11,983 bases of DNA from Cloacimonetes bacterium UBA5456 (GCA_002427325.1 DIQS01000033.1:25242-37224); one strand, 5' to 3'; shown: positions 1-5,693, counted from the stretch's first letter. The notes: a model not told the origin generated them from the letters alone. Program-made: numbers and translations.

Positions 1-68
1 TGACCAGAACCCAGTAAGGAAGCCCTAAGAAAAGAGCAAAAAAAGAGTGGAAATTGAAGCAGGAAAAG

Positions 69-200
69 ATGGGATTTTCGCAAAAAACAATCGGAATAAT
101 TGACTCAACAACCCGCAACACAAAAATACATATTGACAGAATAATCCAAAATGATAGAGGTGCAGAAACTCTGATTGAGTTGATTAAAACTTACTTTTAA
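69..200 (+). CDS. possible 43-aa small ORF or gene remnant
   Basis: An ATG at 69 preceded by AGGA (61-64) opens a 43-residue frame ending at TAA 198-200. The product is basic and hydrophilic at first (IGIIDSTTR, KIHIDRIIQ) and ends in a helix-like stretch LIELIKTYF. The same frame stays open upstream to a stop at 15-17, and the two other forward frames are also free of stops over short adjoining stretches. This may therefore be the decayed, frameshifted tail of a longer gene, or a chance ORF, as easily as a true small gene. I recognise no family. No signal peptide or membrane segment is visible. It ends 52 bases before the first lipoprotein gene. Confidence 0.2.
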   Translation: MGFSQKTIGIIDSTTRNTKIHIDRIIQNDRGAETLIELIKTYF

Positions 201-218
201 GGAATCGCAACTCAATTA
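172..218. repeat. inverted repeat upstream of the lipoprotein pair
   Basis: ATTGAGTTG (174-182) and CAACTCAAT (208-216) are perfect 9-bp reverse complements. One G-T pair and a T-A pair could extend the stem to 11 bp (172-218). The loop is 25 bases. No run of T follows, so this is not an intrinsic terminator. It lies 37 bases before the first lipoprotein start, a place suited to an operator or a 5' leader structure. The second lipoprotein gene has no equivalent. Its role is inferred from position only. Confidence 0.4.
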
Positions 219-252
219 TCACAACACAAAAAACTAAGCCAAAGGAGAATCA

Positions 253-1092
253 ATGCTCAGAACATCGCTTTTATTTTTATCACTGCTTGTTCTCTCCGCC
301 TGTGGATTCATGCACAACGCCCATCCCTATAACGCGATTGCGCCTGAAACATTAGAAGGTCAGATGCGTGGTGGTTTTGCTTCTACCAACGATATATTTA
401 GGGCAGGAACATATGCTCCGGACAGTTTAAACACTCAGATTTACGATCACGCTCCGCAACGAGTGTTTTTGGGGTCTTTCCCCTCTACCGTGCGCCTTGG
501 CTTAGGTAAGGGCTTTTCGGCGGGTTATGATTATAGCGTGGTTATCAGCGATGCCTTGCATCCCAGAGGTTATGAACAGATGTTTCCTGAATTAGTGATG
601 TGCACCGCCCTCAAGCTCCACCTTGCGAAGTCTTTGAATTTGGGAAAGGATTATCATGTCTCACTATCTCCGGGGGCTTATATCTCGCAGGGCGTCAAGG
701 GGTTGAGCACGAAACGGCATCGCATGAAATATAGACACAAAGGAGTGGAGCTGCCTCTCACCCTTAGCAAAGAGTTTCATAAGCCCATAAATTTCGTGCT
801 GAGCGGAACTCTTCGCGGTGCAAAAGACACTTTCAACGGAGATATATCATATCCTGCGCCTTGGGCGTGGGGTAATTTTGACTTCCCGAATCAGCCTGAA
901 AACAAAGTAGAACGTTATGCGGCGATGGTGCATACAGATATCCTGCTTTCCCGCAATTTGGGACTCGTGATGCAATATGGCAGAGAATATGTGAAAGGCA
1001 AAGACCGTAGCTTGCAAAACCCAATCTTGTATCTCGGCTTTAGTTTTAGCGACAAAGCTACAAAAATCTTAAAGCCTCCTATCGCAGAATGA
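253..1092 (+). CDS. predicted lipoprotein, beta-barrel-like (tandem copy A)
   Basis: A 279-residue exported protein of unknown function. The N-terminus MLRTSLLFLSLLVLSAC is a short lipoprotein signal peptide with lipobox L-S-A-C, so Cys17 should be lipidated and anchor the protein in the outer or inner membrane. The remainder has alternating polar and hydrophobic stretches typical of beta strands (RLGLGKGFSAGYDYS about 81-95; YHVSLSPGAYISQG about 134-147; LYLGFSFS near the end) and may form a small barrel or sandwich. AAAGGAG (241-247) precedes the ATG, fixing the start. The next gene is a paralogue of exactly equal length 50 bases downstream, and no terminator separates them, so they are probably co-transcribed. 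Variation against copy B is concentrated at about residues 33-80. I recognise no named family. Confidence 0.85.
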   Translation: MLRTSLLFLSLLVLSACGFMHNAHPYNAIAPETLEGQMRGGFASTNDIFRAGTYAPDSLNTQIYDHAPQRVFLGSFPSTVRLGLGKGFSAGYDYSVVISDALHPRGYEQMFPELVMCTALKLHLAKSLNLGKDYHVSLSPGAYISQGVKGLSTKRHRMKYRHKGVELPLTLSKEFHKPINFVLSGTLRGAKDTFNGDISYPAPWAWGNFDFPNQPENKVERYAAMVHTDILLSRNLGLVMQYGREYVKGKDRSLQNPILYLGFSFSDKATKILKPPIAE

Positions 1093-1142
1093 GATAGCTT
1101 TTATATTAAGTCATGGGAAAAAACGAAACCAAAGGAAAATCA

Positions 1143-1982
1143 ATGCTCAGGGCATCGCTTTTAATCTTGTCCCTAATCTTTCTTTCCGCCTGCGGATTTA
1201 TGCACAACGCCCATCCCTATAATGCGATTGCGCCTGAGGCAGCAGAGATTCGGTCAATCTATGGCATTTCTTCGACCGGCGGCATTTTACGAGCGGGAAC
1301 ATATTCTCCGGATAGCTTGAATACCGATATACACAATCGTGATTTGGAATCAAGGCTTTTTAGGTCTGTCCCACAATCCATACGCCTTGGCTTGGGCAAG
1401 GGATTTTCGGCGGGCTATGATTTTAGCATGGTTAGCAGCACTGACTTGCATCCCTCCGGTTTTGATCAGATGTTCTCTCCGACAGTGACATGCACCGCCC
1501 TCAAGCTCCACCTTGCTAAGTCTTTGGATTTGGGAAGAGATTACCATGTCTCACTATCTCCGGCTATCTATATCTCGCAAGGCGTGGACGCTCTAAGCAC
1601 AAGGCGGCATCGCATGAAATATCGACACAAAGGAGTGGAGCTGCCTCTCACCCTTAGCAAAGAGATTCATAAGCCGATGAATCTCGTGCTGAGCGGAACT
1701 CTTCGCGGTGCTGAGGACACTTTTAGAGGAGATATATCATATCCCTCCCCATTCGCTTTTCATTATTATGATTTCTGGGATCAGCCTGAAAACAAGGTAA
1801 ATCGTTATGCGGCGATGGTGCATGCGGATATCCGGCTTTCATCCGAGCTGGAGCTCGTGACGCAATATGGCAGAGAATATGTGCGAGGCAAAGACCGCAG
1901 CTTGCAACATCCAATCTTGTATCTCGGAGTGAGGATTAGCAACAAATCTCTGCAAATCCTAAAGCCTTTTATCTCAGAATGA
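1143..1982 (+). CDS. predicted lipoprotein, beta-barrel-like (tandem copy B)
   Basis: Paralogue of the preceding gene: 279 residues, aligning from end to end without gaps at about 70% identity by hand count. The signal peptide MLRASLLILSLIFLSAC has the same lipobox with Cys17 as the lipidation site. An in-frame ATG at 1113 would add ten hydrophilic residues ahead of the signal peptide. I reject it because CCAAAGGAAAATCA-ATG at 1143 matches the leader of copy A and gives the same length. Residues 121-200 are about 85% identical to copy A, including RHKGVELPLTLSKE, whereas residues 31-80 are only about 42% identical. Function is unknown. A beta-rich outer-membrane or periplasm-facing lipoprotein is the likely form. 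The stop codon lies within a small AT-rich hairpin (1980-1998). Confidence 0.85.
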   Translation: MLRASLLILSLIFLSACGFMHNAHPYNAIAPEAAEIRSIYGISSTGGILRAGTYSPDSLNTDIHNRDLESRLFRSVPQSIRLGLGKGFSAGYDFSMVSSTDLHPSGFDQMFSPTVTCTALKLHLAKSLDLGRDYHVSLSPAIYISQGVDALSTRRHRMKYRHKGVELPLTLSKEIHKPMNLVLSGTLRGAEDTFRGDISYPSPFAFHYYDFWDQPENKVNRYAAMVHADIRLSSELELVTQYGREYVRGKDRSLQHPILYLGVRISNKSLQILKPFISE

Positions 1983-1998
1983 TATAGCTTTTATATCA
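1980..1998 (+). repeat. small hairpin over the stop codon of copy B
   Basis: TGATATA (1980-1986) and TATATCA (1992-1998) form a perfect 7-bp inverted repeat with a 5-base loop. The TGA stop is part of the left arm. The stem is AT-only apart from one pair at each end and is not followed by a T run, so it is a poor terminator; it might protect a 3' end or be chance. TGATATAG recurs at 2002-2009. The matching site after copy A is degenerate. Confidence 0.25.
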
Positions 1999-2013
1999 AA
2001 ATGATATAGTTGA

Positions 2014-2025
2014 TTGGCAAGCCAA
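2014..2025. promoter_or_regulatory. operator-like palindrome TTGGC-AA-GCCAA (distal copy)
   Basis: A TTGGC/GCCAA inverted repeat with a 2-base spacer. It has the same half-sites and spacing as the site at 2081-2092, centre to centre 67 bases away. Both lie in the 161-base gap between the lipoprotein pair and the PDZ-barrel gene. Two identical-architecture sites upstream of one gene suggest a dimeric DNA-binding protein that may bind both. The regulator is unknown. Confidence 0.5.
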
Positions 2026-2074
2026 GTCGAAATATTCCTGTAAAACGCTGATTTTTGAAGAGATAGATTAGTAT

Positions 2075-2103
2075 TTGGATTTGGCATGCCAATTGCATAT
2101 ATT
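2075..2103 (+). promoter_or_regulatory. putative sigma70-type promoter of the PDZ-barrel gene
   Basis: TTGGAT (2075-2080) and TATATT (2098-2103) are 17 bases apart, which is optimal spacing, with four of six and five of six consensus matches respectively. Transcription would begin near 2110, giving a leader of about 34 bases to the ATG at 2144. The whole spacer is occupied by the palindrome at 2081-2092. Confidence 0.5.
2081..2092. promoter_or_regulatory. operator-like palindrome TTGGCATGCCAA (within promoter)
   Basis: A perfect 12-bp palindrome lying immediately after the -35 hexamer and ending 5 bases before the -10 hexamer. A protein bound here would block RNA polymerase, so repression is the natural inference. 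The half-sites TTGGC/GCCAA match those at 2014-2025. I saw no further copies elsewhere in the window. Confidence 0.55.
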
Positions 2104-2143
2104 ATGTTTATACACAATAAAAATGCTTCAAGGAGAAAATAAG

Positions 2144-3295
2144 ATGAAAAAGACACTTTTTTTAACGCTAATTTTGAGTTTGCTCTTTGCTGTGGTTATG
2201 GCAAATGAGACCGCGAGTGATCCCGGCGACGGACCTAAAGATTCGCCCGTGAAAATCACCGTGACCAAGGCGCCTACAGACCAGACGCCTGATGCTGCAT
2301 ATTTTGGTGTTATTGCCGAAGATATCAATTTCCCAAAAGCTCAGGAATTGGGTTTGAGCCACAATTATGGCGTTTTGATCTCTTGGGTCAGCCCGGAGTC
2401 TCCCGCTTGGCATTTCCGCCTGCAGGAAGATGATGTTATCCTTTCTATAAACAACCAAAAAATCACTAATATGGCTGCATTTGACAAGGTTCTCAAAAGT
2501 CTGAGAGCAGATGATCAGATCACTCTGGAAATCTTTCGTGATGGCGAAGAAATGGGCTTGGATATGACGGTCGGCGCACGTCCCGGCACTATCGGAGAAG
2601 ATGTGGAAAAGGCTCGTATTCCCGGCAAGAAGCGCCTCAGTCCCGGTTATGGCGGCGGTGGTTGGGTGCCGATGTTGATCACTTTGGATATGACAGATGT
2701 CAACAATTTGATCTCTGATGGCCAATTAGGGTTCAAAGAATATCGCTCTTGGGGAGTTTTGCAGCAGGGTGTTGCAGGAAAGTTCCCCATTGGTAAAGGC
2801 TTTATGCTCGGTGGACAGGTGACATCCTTTTCGGATACCAAGAAAAAACAAAACGAAGCTGATCCCAGATACCACGTTTGGATGAAATATAACAACCTTT
2901 TGGGTGGCGTCACCTTGGACAAACGTATTCCATTTAGCAAACACTTTGTCGGAAGCTTGGGAATCATGGTGGGGGGTGCATATCAGGAAATGGAGTTCCT
3001 CAATACAGACTCAAATTATGACTGGAATGTGATGCCAAACACCATCACCGGCACAAATAACACGCATTTCCTCTTGCATAAAGGATATCTCACCATACAG
3101 CCGAGAGCTGAGTTGCAATATCACTTCCTTTCATGGCTGGGATTGCGCGCAGAAGTGGGATATAACTACGGCTATTCTCTGAATAATGATTGGCGAGTAC
3201 AAGGCTTGTCAGGCGAAACTTATGAGATTCAGAATTCACCGGATACCACTTTCCAAGGTATGACCATCACTGTTGGTCCTTGGTTTGGATTCTAA
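2144..3295 (+). CDS. secreted PDZ-domain protein with C-terminal beta-barrel-like domain
   Basis: 383 residues from the ATG at 2144, chosen because AGGAG (2131-2135) lies 8 bases upstream and the product begins with a Sec signal peptide (MKKTLFLTLI..., cleavage probably after Ala20). A longer frame from 2075 would put a non-signal stretch ahead of it. After a linker, residues about 52-146 form a PDZ domain: FGVIAED, then GVLISWVSPESPAW, then LQEDDVILSINNQKI, then ITLEIFRDGEE, the order seen in HtrA/RseP-type PDZ folds. No protease domain is present. After a Gly-rich hinge (GYGGGGW, 168-174), residues 175-383 are rich in amphipathic strands (GVTLDKRIPF, LGLRAEVGYNYGYS) and end in GPWFGF, a terminal Phe as in outer-membrane barrel proteins. 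Probable role: an outer-membrane protein with a periplasmic peptide-binding PDZ module. Transcribed alone, between a regulated promoter and a strong terminator. Confidence 0.8.
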   Translation: MKKTLFLTLILSLLFAVVMANETASDPGDGPKDSPVKITVTKAPTDQTPDAAYFGVIAEDINFPKAQELGLSHNYGVLISWVSPESPAWHFRLQEDDVILSINNQKITNMAAFDKVLKSLRADDQITLEIFRDGEEMGLDMTVGARPGTIGEDVEKARIPGKKRLSPGYGGGGWVPMLITLDMTDVNNLISDGQLGFKEYRSWGVLQQGVAGKFPIGKGFMLGGQVTSFSDTKKKQNEADPRYHVWMKYNNLLGGVTLDKRIPFSKHFVGSLGIMVGGAYQEMEFLNTDSNYDWNVMPNTITGTNNTHFLLHKGYLTIQPRAELQYHFLSWLGLRAEVGYNYGYSLNNDWRVQGLSGETYEIQNSPDTTFQGMTITVGPWFGF

Positions 3296-3326
3296 TATAA
3301 AATTATAACACTCCCTAAACATCCTG

Positions 3327-3365
3327 CCCCCCTTCTTTTTGTTCAAAAAAGGAGGGGGGTTTTTT
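3327..3365 (+). terminator. intrinsic terminator after the PDZ-barrel gene
   Basis: CCCCCCTTCTTTTT (3327-3340) pairs with AAAAAAGGAGGGGGG (3345-3359), with one G-U pair, followed directly by a run of six T (3360-3365). The flanking CCCTA (3313-3317) and TAGGG (3367-3371) could extend the fold. The T run is only on the plus-strand side, so it serves the plus gene; the convergent minus-strand unit would have the hairpin but no T tract. Confidence 0.9.
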
Positions 3366-3378
3366 GTAGGGACAAAGT

Positions 3379-3846
3379 TCAATAGGGGATTATATCTTCG
3401 TAGCGAATGTCTCCATAGAAAATGAGATAGTTATTTTCACCCTCATCAAAACCGGCATTGAGGAAGTGGTAAAGATCGATTTTCCACCACGTTTCGCGAT
3501 ATTCGGCATCATAGTCCAATTCATAGCCGTGCAAATCAGCTAAGAGCTCAATTATCTCCTCTTCAAAGAGGTCTATGTTTTCATCTTCCATGGAGATGAC
3601 CACCAGCCAAGAGACCAGTTCGTCTTCATCAGGGGAAAAATATAGACGGATGGTGCTGCCTGCTTGGGAAAATAAGAAGCCTATCTCTCCCATTTCGCGC
3701 GTGAAACCCAGGCTTTTAAGCTGAGCGACTGCATCGTCGGCACTCATCCCAAAACTCAGTCCGGGCATGCCTTCCAGCGCAAATAAAGAAACGGAACATA
3801 GGACGAATAGTAGCGTGATTAATAACAAGCGAACTTTCGTTTTCAT
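3379..3846 (-). CDS. small secreted protein, unknown function
   Basis: 155 residues beginning with a Sec signal peptide (MKTKVRLLLITLLFVLC..., cleavage likely near Ala23). Cys17 lacks a good lipobox, so a free periplasmic protein is more likely than a lipoprotein. The mature part starts with GLSFGMSADDAVAQLKSLGF, a pattern common in small periplasmic proteins in which a GM-S motif precedes a helix. Then come a strand-rich part (STIRLYFSPDEDELVSWLVV, 64-83) and a very acidic helix (about 87-107). The arrangement suggests a small alpha/beta domain, but I recognise no family. It is the second gene of a minus-strand pair, starting 14 bases after the stop of the membrane-protein gene. Its ribosome binding site (GGAA about 10 bases upstream) is weak, so it may depend on translation of the gene before it. 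Confidence 0.75.
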   Translation of the reverse strand: MKTKVRLLLITLLFVLCSVSLFALEGMPGLSFGMSADDAVAQLKSLGFTREMGEIGFLFSQAGSTIRLYFSPDEDELVSWLVVISMEDENIDLFEEEIIELLADLHGYELDYDAEYRETWWKIDLYHFLNAGFDEGENNYLIFYGDIRYEDIIPY

Positions 3847-3860
3847 TTGCTTTATTCCAT

Positions 3861-4586
3861 TTATAGTTTTTTACTTAGTTCTTGAGCCAAATAGGAGAAA
3901 GAAACAGAAAGAAGCAGAGCAGAGAAGACGGGAATCAATAGAGGTAAAGATAGGAGAACTATATACTTCATGTCAAATCCAACCCTGTAGAAAGGCACAA
4001 CGGAGCTCACGGTGTAATAAAGCAAGAAAACACCAATAATTGCCCATAAGCCGGTCATTATCCATAGCTCGATGTGGATCATGTTTCTCTTTGTGGTTCC
4101 ATTGGCGCGATTAACCAGAAAACGTATCCCTGCCAGTAAATAGCTCAGCGAGGTAAGTAGAAATACAATCGCAAGCATGATAAGGATATGGTGGTCGGAT
4201 AATTCACTAAATCTGTTTTGTTCATAGAGAAAATATCCTCCGCCGGCAAGGCTGATTAGGGCGGTGAGGATGATCCATAAACGGCTGCCCAAGGCGGTAA
4301 GCGGTATGTATGGCTTTTCTGAGGGAGGCAGAGCGACTTCGGCTTGAGTGGCTTCATCATCGCCTTCCAGGTTGCCCTCGTCAGAGATCTCATCATTGCT
4401 ATCATCTTCGTAGCTAATGGTTTCAATATCCGGATTGCGACGTCTAAGCTCTTCTAAAATGGCAAAATAATTTTCACTGTCTGTCTCGGCTTCTTCCAAG
4501 AGACTGCGAAGCTGCATCTCTTCAAGTGCGCTGAGATCAAGGTCTGCTAATTGTTCTTGCTCATGTTTGTCTTTTTCAAAATCCAT
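3861..4586 (-). CDS. four-helix membrane protein with acidic N-terminal region
   Basis: 241 residues. Residues 1-90 are hydrophilic and strongly acidic, with a probable helical or coiled segment (about 14-50, LSALEEMQLRSLLEEAE) and a low-complexity Asp/Glu-rich linker (about 56-85). Four hydrophobic segments follow at about 102-121, 134-157, 172-194 and 207-232, ending in a short basic tail (ELSKKL). This suggests an inner-membrane protein with a cytoplasmic N-terminal domain of about 100 residues. No enzymatic motif is visible and I recognise no family. AGAGGA sits just upstream of the ATG on the minus strand, supporting this start. It leads a two-gene unit with the small secreted protein, driven by the putative promoter at 4616-4643 and divergent from the repressor gene. 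Confidence 0.75.
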   Translation of the reverse strand: MDFEKDKHEQEQLADLDLSALEEMQLRSLLEEAETDSENYFAILEELRRRNPDIETISYEDDSNDEISDEGNLEGDDEATQAEVALPPSEKPYIPLTALGSRLWIILTALISLAGGGYFLYEQNRFSELSDHHILIMLAIVFLLTSLSYLLAGIRFLVNRANGTTKRNMIHIELWIMTGLWAIIGVFLLYYTVSSVVPFYRVGFDMKYIVLLSLPLLIPVFSALLLSVSFSYLAQELSKKL

Positions 4587-4613
4587 TATTTCCTCTCGGT
4601 ATATCTATTTAAG

Positions 4614-4629
4614 CAAACATATTTGTTTG
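4614..4629. promoter_or_regulatory. inverted repeat over the minus-strand -10 box
   Basis: CAAACA (4614-4619), TATT, TGTTTG (4624-4629): perfect 6-bp half-sites with a 4-base spacer. With one bulged G the symmetry extends to AAG/CTT on the outside. It covers the -10 hexamer and part of the spacer of the promoter for the minus-strand pair, a typical operator position. The binding protein is unknown; the adjacent S24 repressor is one candidate. Confidence 0.35.
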
Positions 4630-4643
4630 GCTTATGCTGTCAA
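4616..4643 (-). promoter_or_regulatory. putative promoter of the minus-strand two-gene unit
   Basis: Reading the minus strand, a consensus -35 TTGACA (plus coordinates 4638-4643) is followed after 16 bases by TATGTT (4616-4621), with a leader of roughly 25 bases to the ATG at 4586. The -35 is perfect, the -10 matches at four of six positions. Confidence 0.45.
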
Positions 4644-4710
4644 GAAAAGTCTTTTTGATGCAGCTTGGAGATTTATTATGCAATCTAAGGCAATATGATG
4701 GCATCTATTT

Positions 4711-4756
4711 AGCAAAACTTACAATTAGTTAAGACATATTATGGTAGTGTTTTGCT
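4711..4756. repeat. spaced inverted repeat AGCAAAAC / GTTTTGCT
   Basis: Perfect 8-bp half-sites at 4711-4718 and 4749-4756, separated by 30 bases. Nearby TTAC and GTAG could add pairs with a bulge. It lies in the middle of the divergent control region. It could be a pair of binding sites for one protein or the stem of a transcript. An A/T-rich sequence of this length may also give it by chance. Confidence 0.25.
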
Positions 4757-4870
4757 TTGGAACTGATAGCAGACGGGGCTATCCACATGATTATGACAGA
4801 AAATTTCAGCTCAGCCAAAACGCGATCAATAGTAGCAATTGGGCATTTTAGCTTACTTTAAATAATATTT

Positions 4871-4891
4871 ATTCATTATAAATTAATGATT
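4871..4891. promoter_or_regulatory. inverted repeat just upstream of the repressor -35 box
   Basis: ATTCATTA (4871-4878), TAAAT, TAATGATT (4884-4891): seven of eight positions are complementary, with a perfect TCATTA/TAATGA core and a 5-base spacer. It ends 4 bases before the -35 TTGACA at 4896. Candidate operator for self-regulation by the repressor, or simply an A/T-rich UP-like element. Confidence 0.3.
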
Positions 4892-4895
4892 TTGC

Positions 4896-4923
4896 TTGAC
4901 ATCTTCACAGGGATCCTTAAATT
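4896..4923 (+). promoter_or_regulatory. putative sigma70-type promoter of the S24 repressor gene
   Basis: Consensus TTGACA (4896-4901), a 16-base spacer, and TAAATT (4918-4923). Transcription would start near 4930, about 38 bases before the ATG at 4968. The -10 also lies within a short symmetrical sequence TAAAT-TGTC-ATTTA (4918-4931), which could let a repressor cover it. Confidence 0.5.
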
Positions 4924-4967
4924 GTCATTTATACTTAGCATGGATAACTAAAGGTATGGAGGTATAT

Positions 4968-5693
4968 ATGCTTGGAAAAAGATTCAAGGAACTACGCAAA
5001 GAGCTTAAGCTCACGCAGGTAGCACTCGCCAAGCGAATGAAGGTCAATCCATCTGCTATATCCCAATTGGAAAGCGGGAAAAACAGGCCTTCTATGGAAA
5101 ACATGCTTTTTCTTTGGAAGACGTTTGGTGTTGACTTACATTGGCTTATCACCGGCGAGGGGACGATGTTTGGCAACGAGAAGAAAGAATTGGCAGCATC
5201 TAAGAGCAAGGGGTGGAAGACCCTGCAAGAGATGCTTAATAACAGCCTGGAAGAGATTGCGCAAGCCAAGATGGAGCTCGTTGACAGCGGCGTGATAAGC
5301 ATCCCCGTAAGTGGAGAGATCGCAGCAGGTCCGCCCGAGGAAAGTCATTTCCCACACGCGGATACAATCACCATCCGTAAAGGCCAGCTCAAAGGAGCTC
5401 CCGGCAAATTCATCAGTTTGCGCGTGAATGGGAGCAGTATGGAGCCTTCTTTGTATCACGACGATATCGTGATCATCTATCAGTGTGCAGATTGGGAAAA
5501 GCTGTCCGGCAAGATCTGTGCAGTCCGCATCGATGGTGCCATCACGCTGAAGATGATGACCTTGGACCACGACACCAAGACGGTGTTGCTATTACCTCTT
5601 AATAAAGAATATAAGCCGCTGTTGATCAAGCCTGAGGATCATGAAGATTTTGTTTTGATCGGTAACTTGGCTTCCCTTTATAGGCGATATTAA
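4968..5693 (+). CDS. XRE-family repressor with S24 (LexA/CI-like) autoprotease domain
   Basis: 241 residues starting at the ATG preceded by GGAGG (4958-4962); longer in-frame starts (TTG 4896, ATG 4956) overlap the promoter or lack spacing. Residues about 4-62 are an XRE/CI-type helix-turn-helix (LTQVALAKRMKVNPSAISQL with downstream ESGKNRPS). A linker of mixed helix (70-105) follows. Residues 108-241 are an S24 peptidase domain. The probable self-cleavage bond is Ala120-Gly121 (EIAAGPP), the nucleophile is Ser157 (NGSSMEP) and the general base is Lys195 (AITLKMM), so every residue needed for RecA-stimulated or spontaneous cleavage is present. The fold order is that of phage CI and HdiR-like repressors rather than classical LexA, whose DNA-binding domain is winged-helix. 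No phage genes are nearby, so this is probably a resident stress regulator. Monocistronic, ended by the terminator at 5800-5840. Confidence 0.9.
   Translation: MLGKRFKELRKELKLTQVALAKRMKVNPSAISQLESGKNRPSMENMLFLWKTFGVDLHWLITGEGTMFGNEKKELAASKSKGWKTLQEMLNNSLEEIAQAKMELVDSGVISIPVSGEIAAGPPEESHFPHADTITIRKGQLKGAPGKFISLRVNGSSMEPSLYHDDIVIIYQCADWEKLSGKICAVRIDGAITLKMMTLDHDTKTVLLLPLNKEYKPLLIKPEDHEDFVLIGNLASLYRRY

Larger units (their letters stand above)
225..1998 (+). repeat. tandem gene duplication, unit about 890 bp
   Basis: Two head-to-tail units with start codons exactly 890 bases apart. Similarity covers the leader (CCAAAGGA-A-AATCAATGCTCAG), the whole coding region, and about 18 bases past each stop (GAATGANATAGCTTTTATAT). 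The unit therefore carries its own ribosome binding site. Within it, long near-identical stretches (for example 601-670 against 1491-1560) alternate with strongly diverged ones. I saw no transposase or flanking short repeat that would explain the event, so unequal recombination is the simple inference. Confidence 0.85.
4587..4967. other. 381-base divergent intergenic control region
   Basis: The gap between the minus-strand membrane-protein gene and the plus-strand repressor gene. It holds a minus-strand promoter with an overlapping inverted repeat at its left end, and a plus-strand promoter preceded by another inverted repeat at its right end. The middle (4644-4870) contains a spaced 8-bp inverted repeat (4711-4756). 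A 24-codon frame at 4787-4861 has only a distant GGGG as possible ribosome binding site and is probably chance. I see no RNA gene. Confidence 0.5.

Noticed and set aside
1113..1142. Upstream ATG start for the second lipoprotein
   Set aside because: It would put ten hydrophilic residues before the signal peptide, and the ribosome binding site and length match the first copy only from 1143.
253..1982. Phase-variable or recombination-switched surface antigen locus
   Set aside because: No invertase, no homopolymer or short tandem repeat tract, and both copies are intact; only divergence between copies is seen.
2144..3295. HtrA-like serine protease, because of the PDZ domain
   Set aside because: No trypsin-like domain or His-Asp-Ser catalytic motifs are present; the remainder is a strand-rich C-terminal domain.
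4787..4861. 24-codon ORF upstream of the repressor gene
   Set aside because: Very short, with no well-placed ribosome binding site and no recognisable composition; likely chance.
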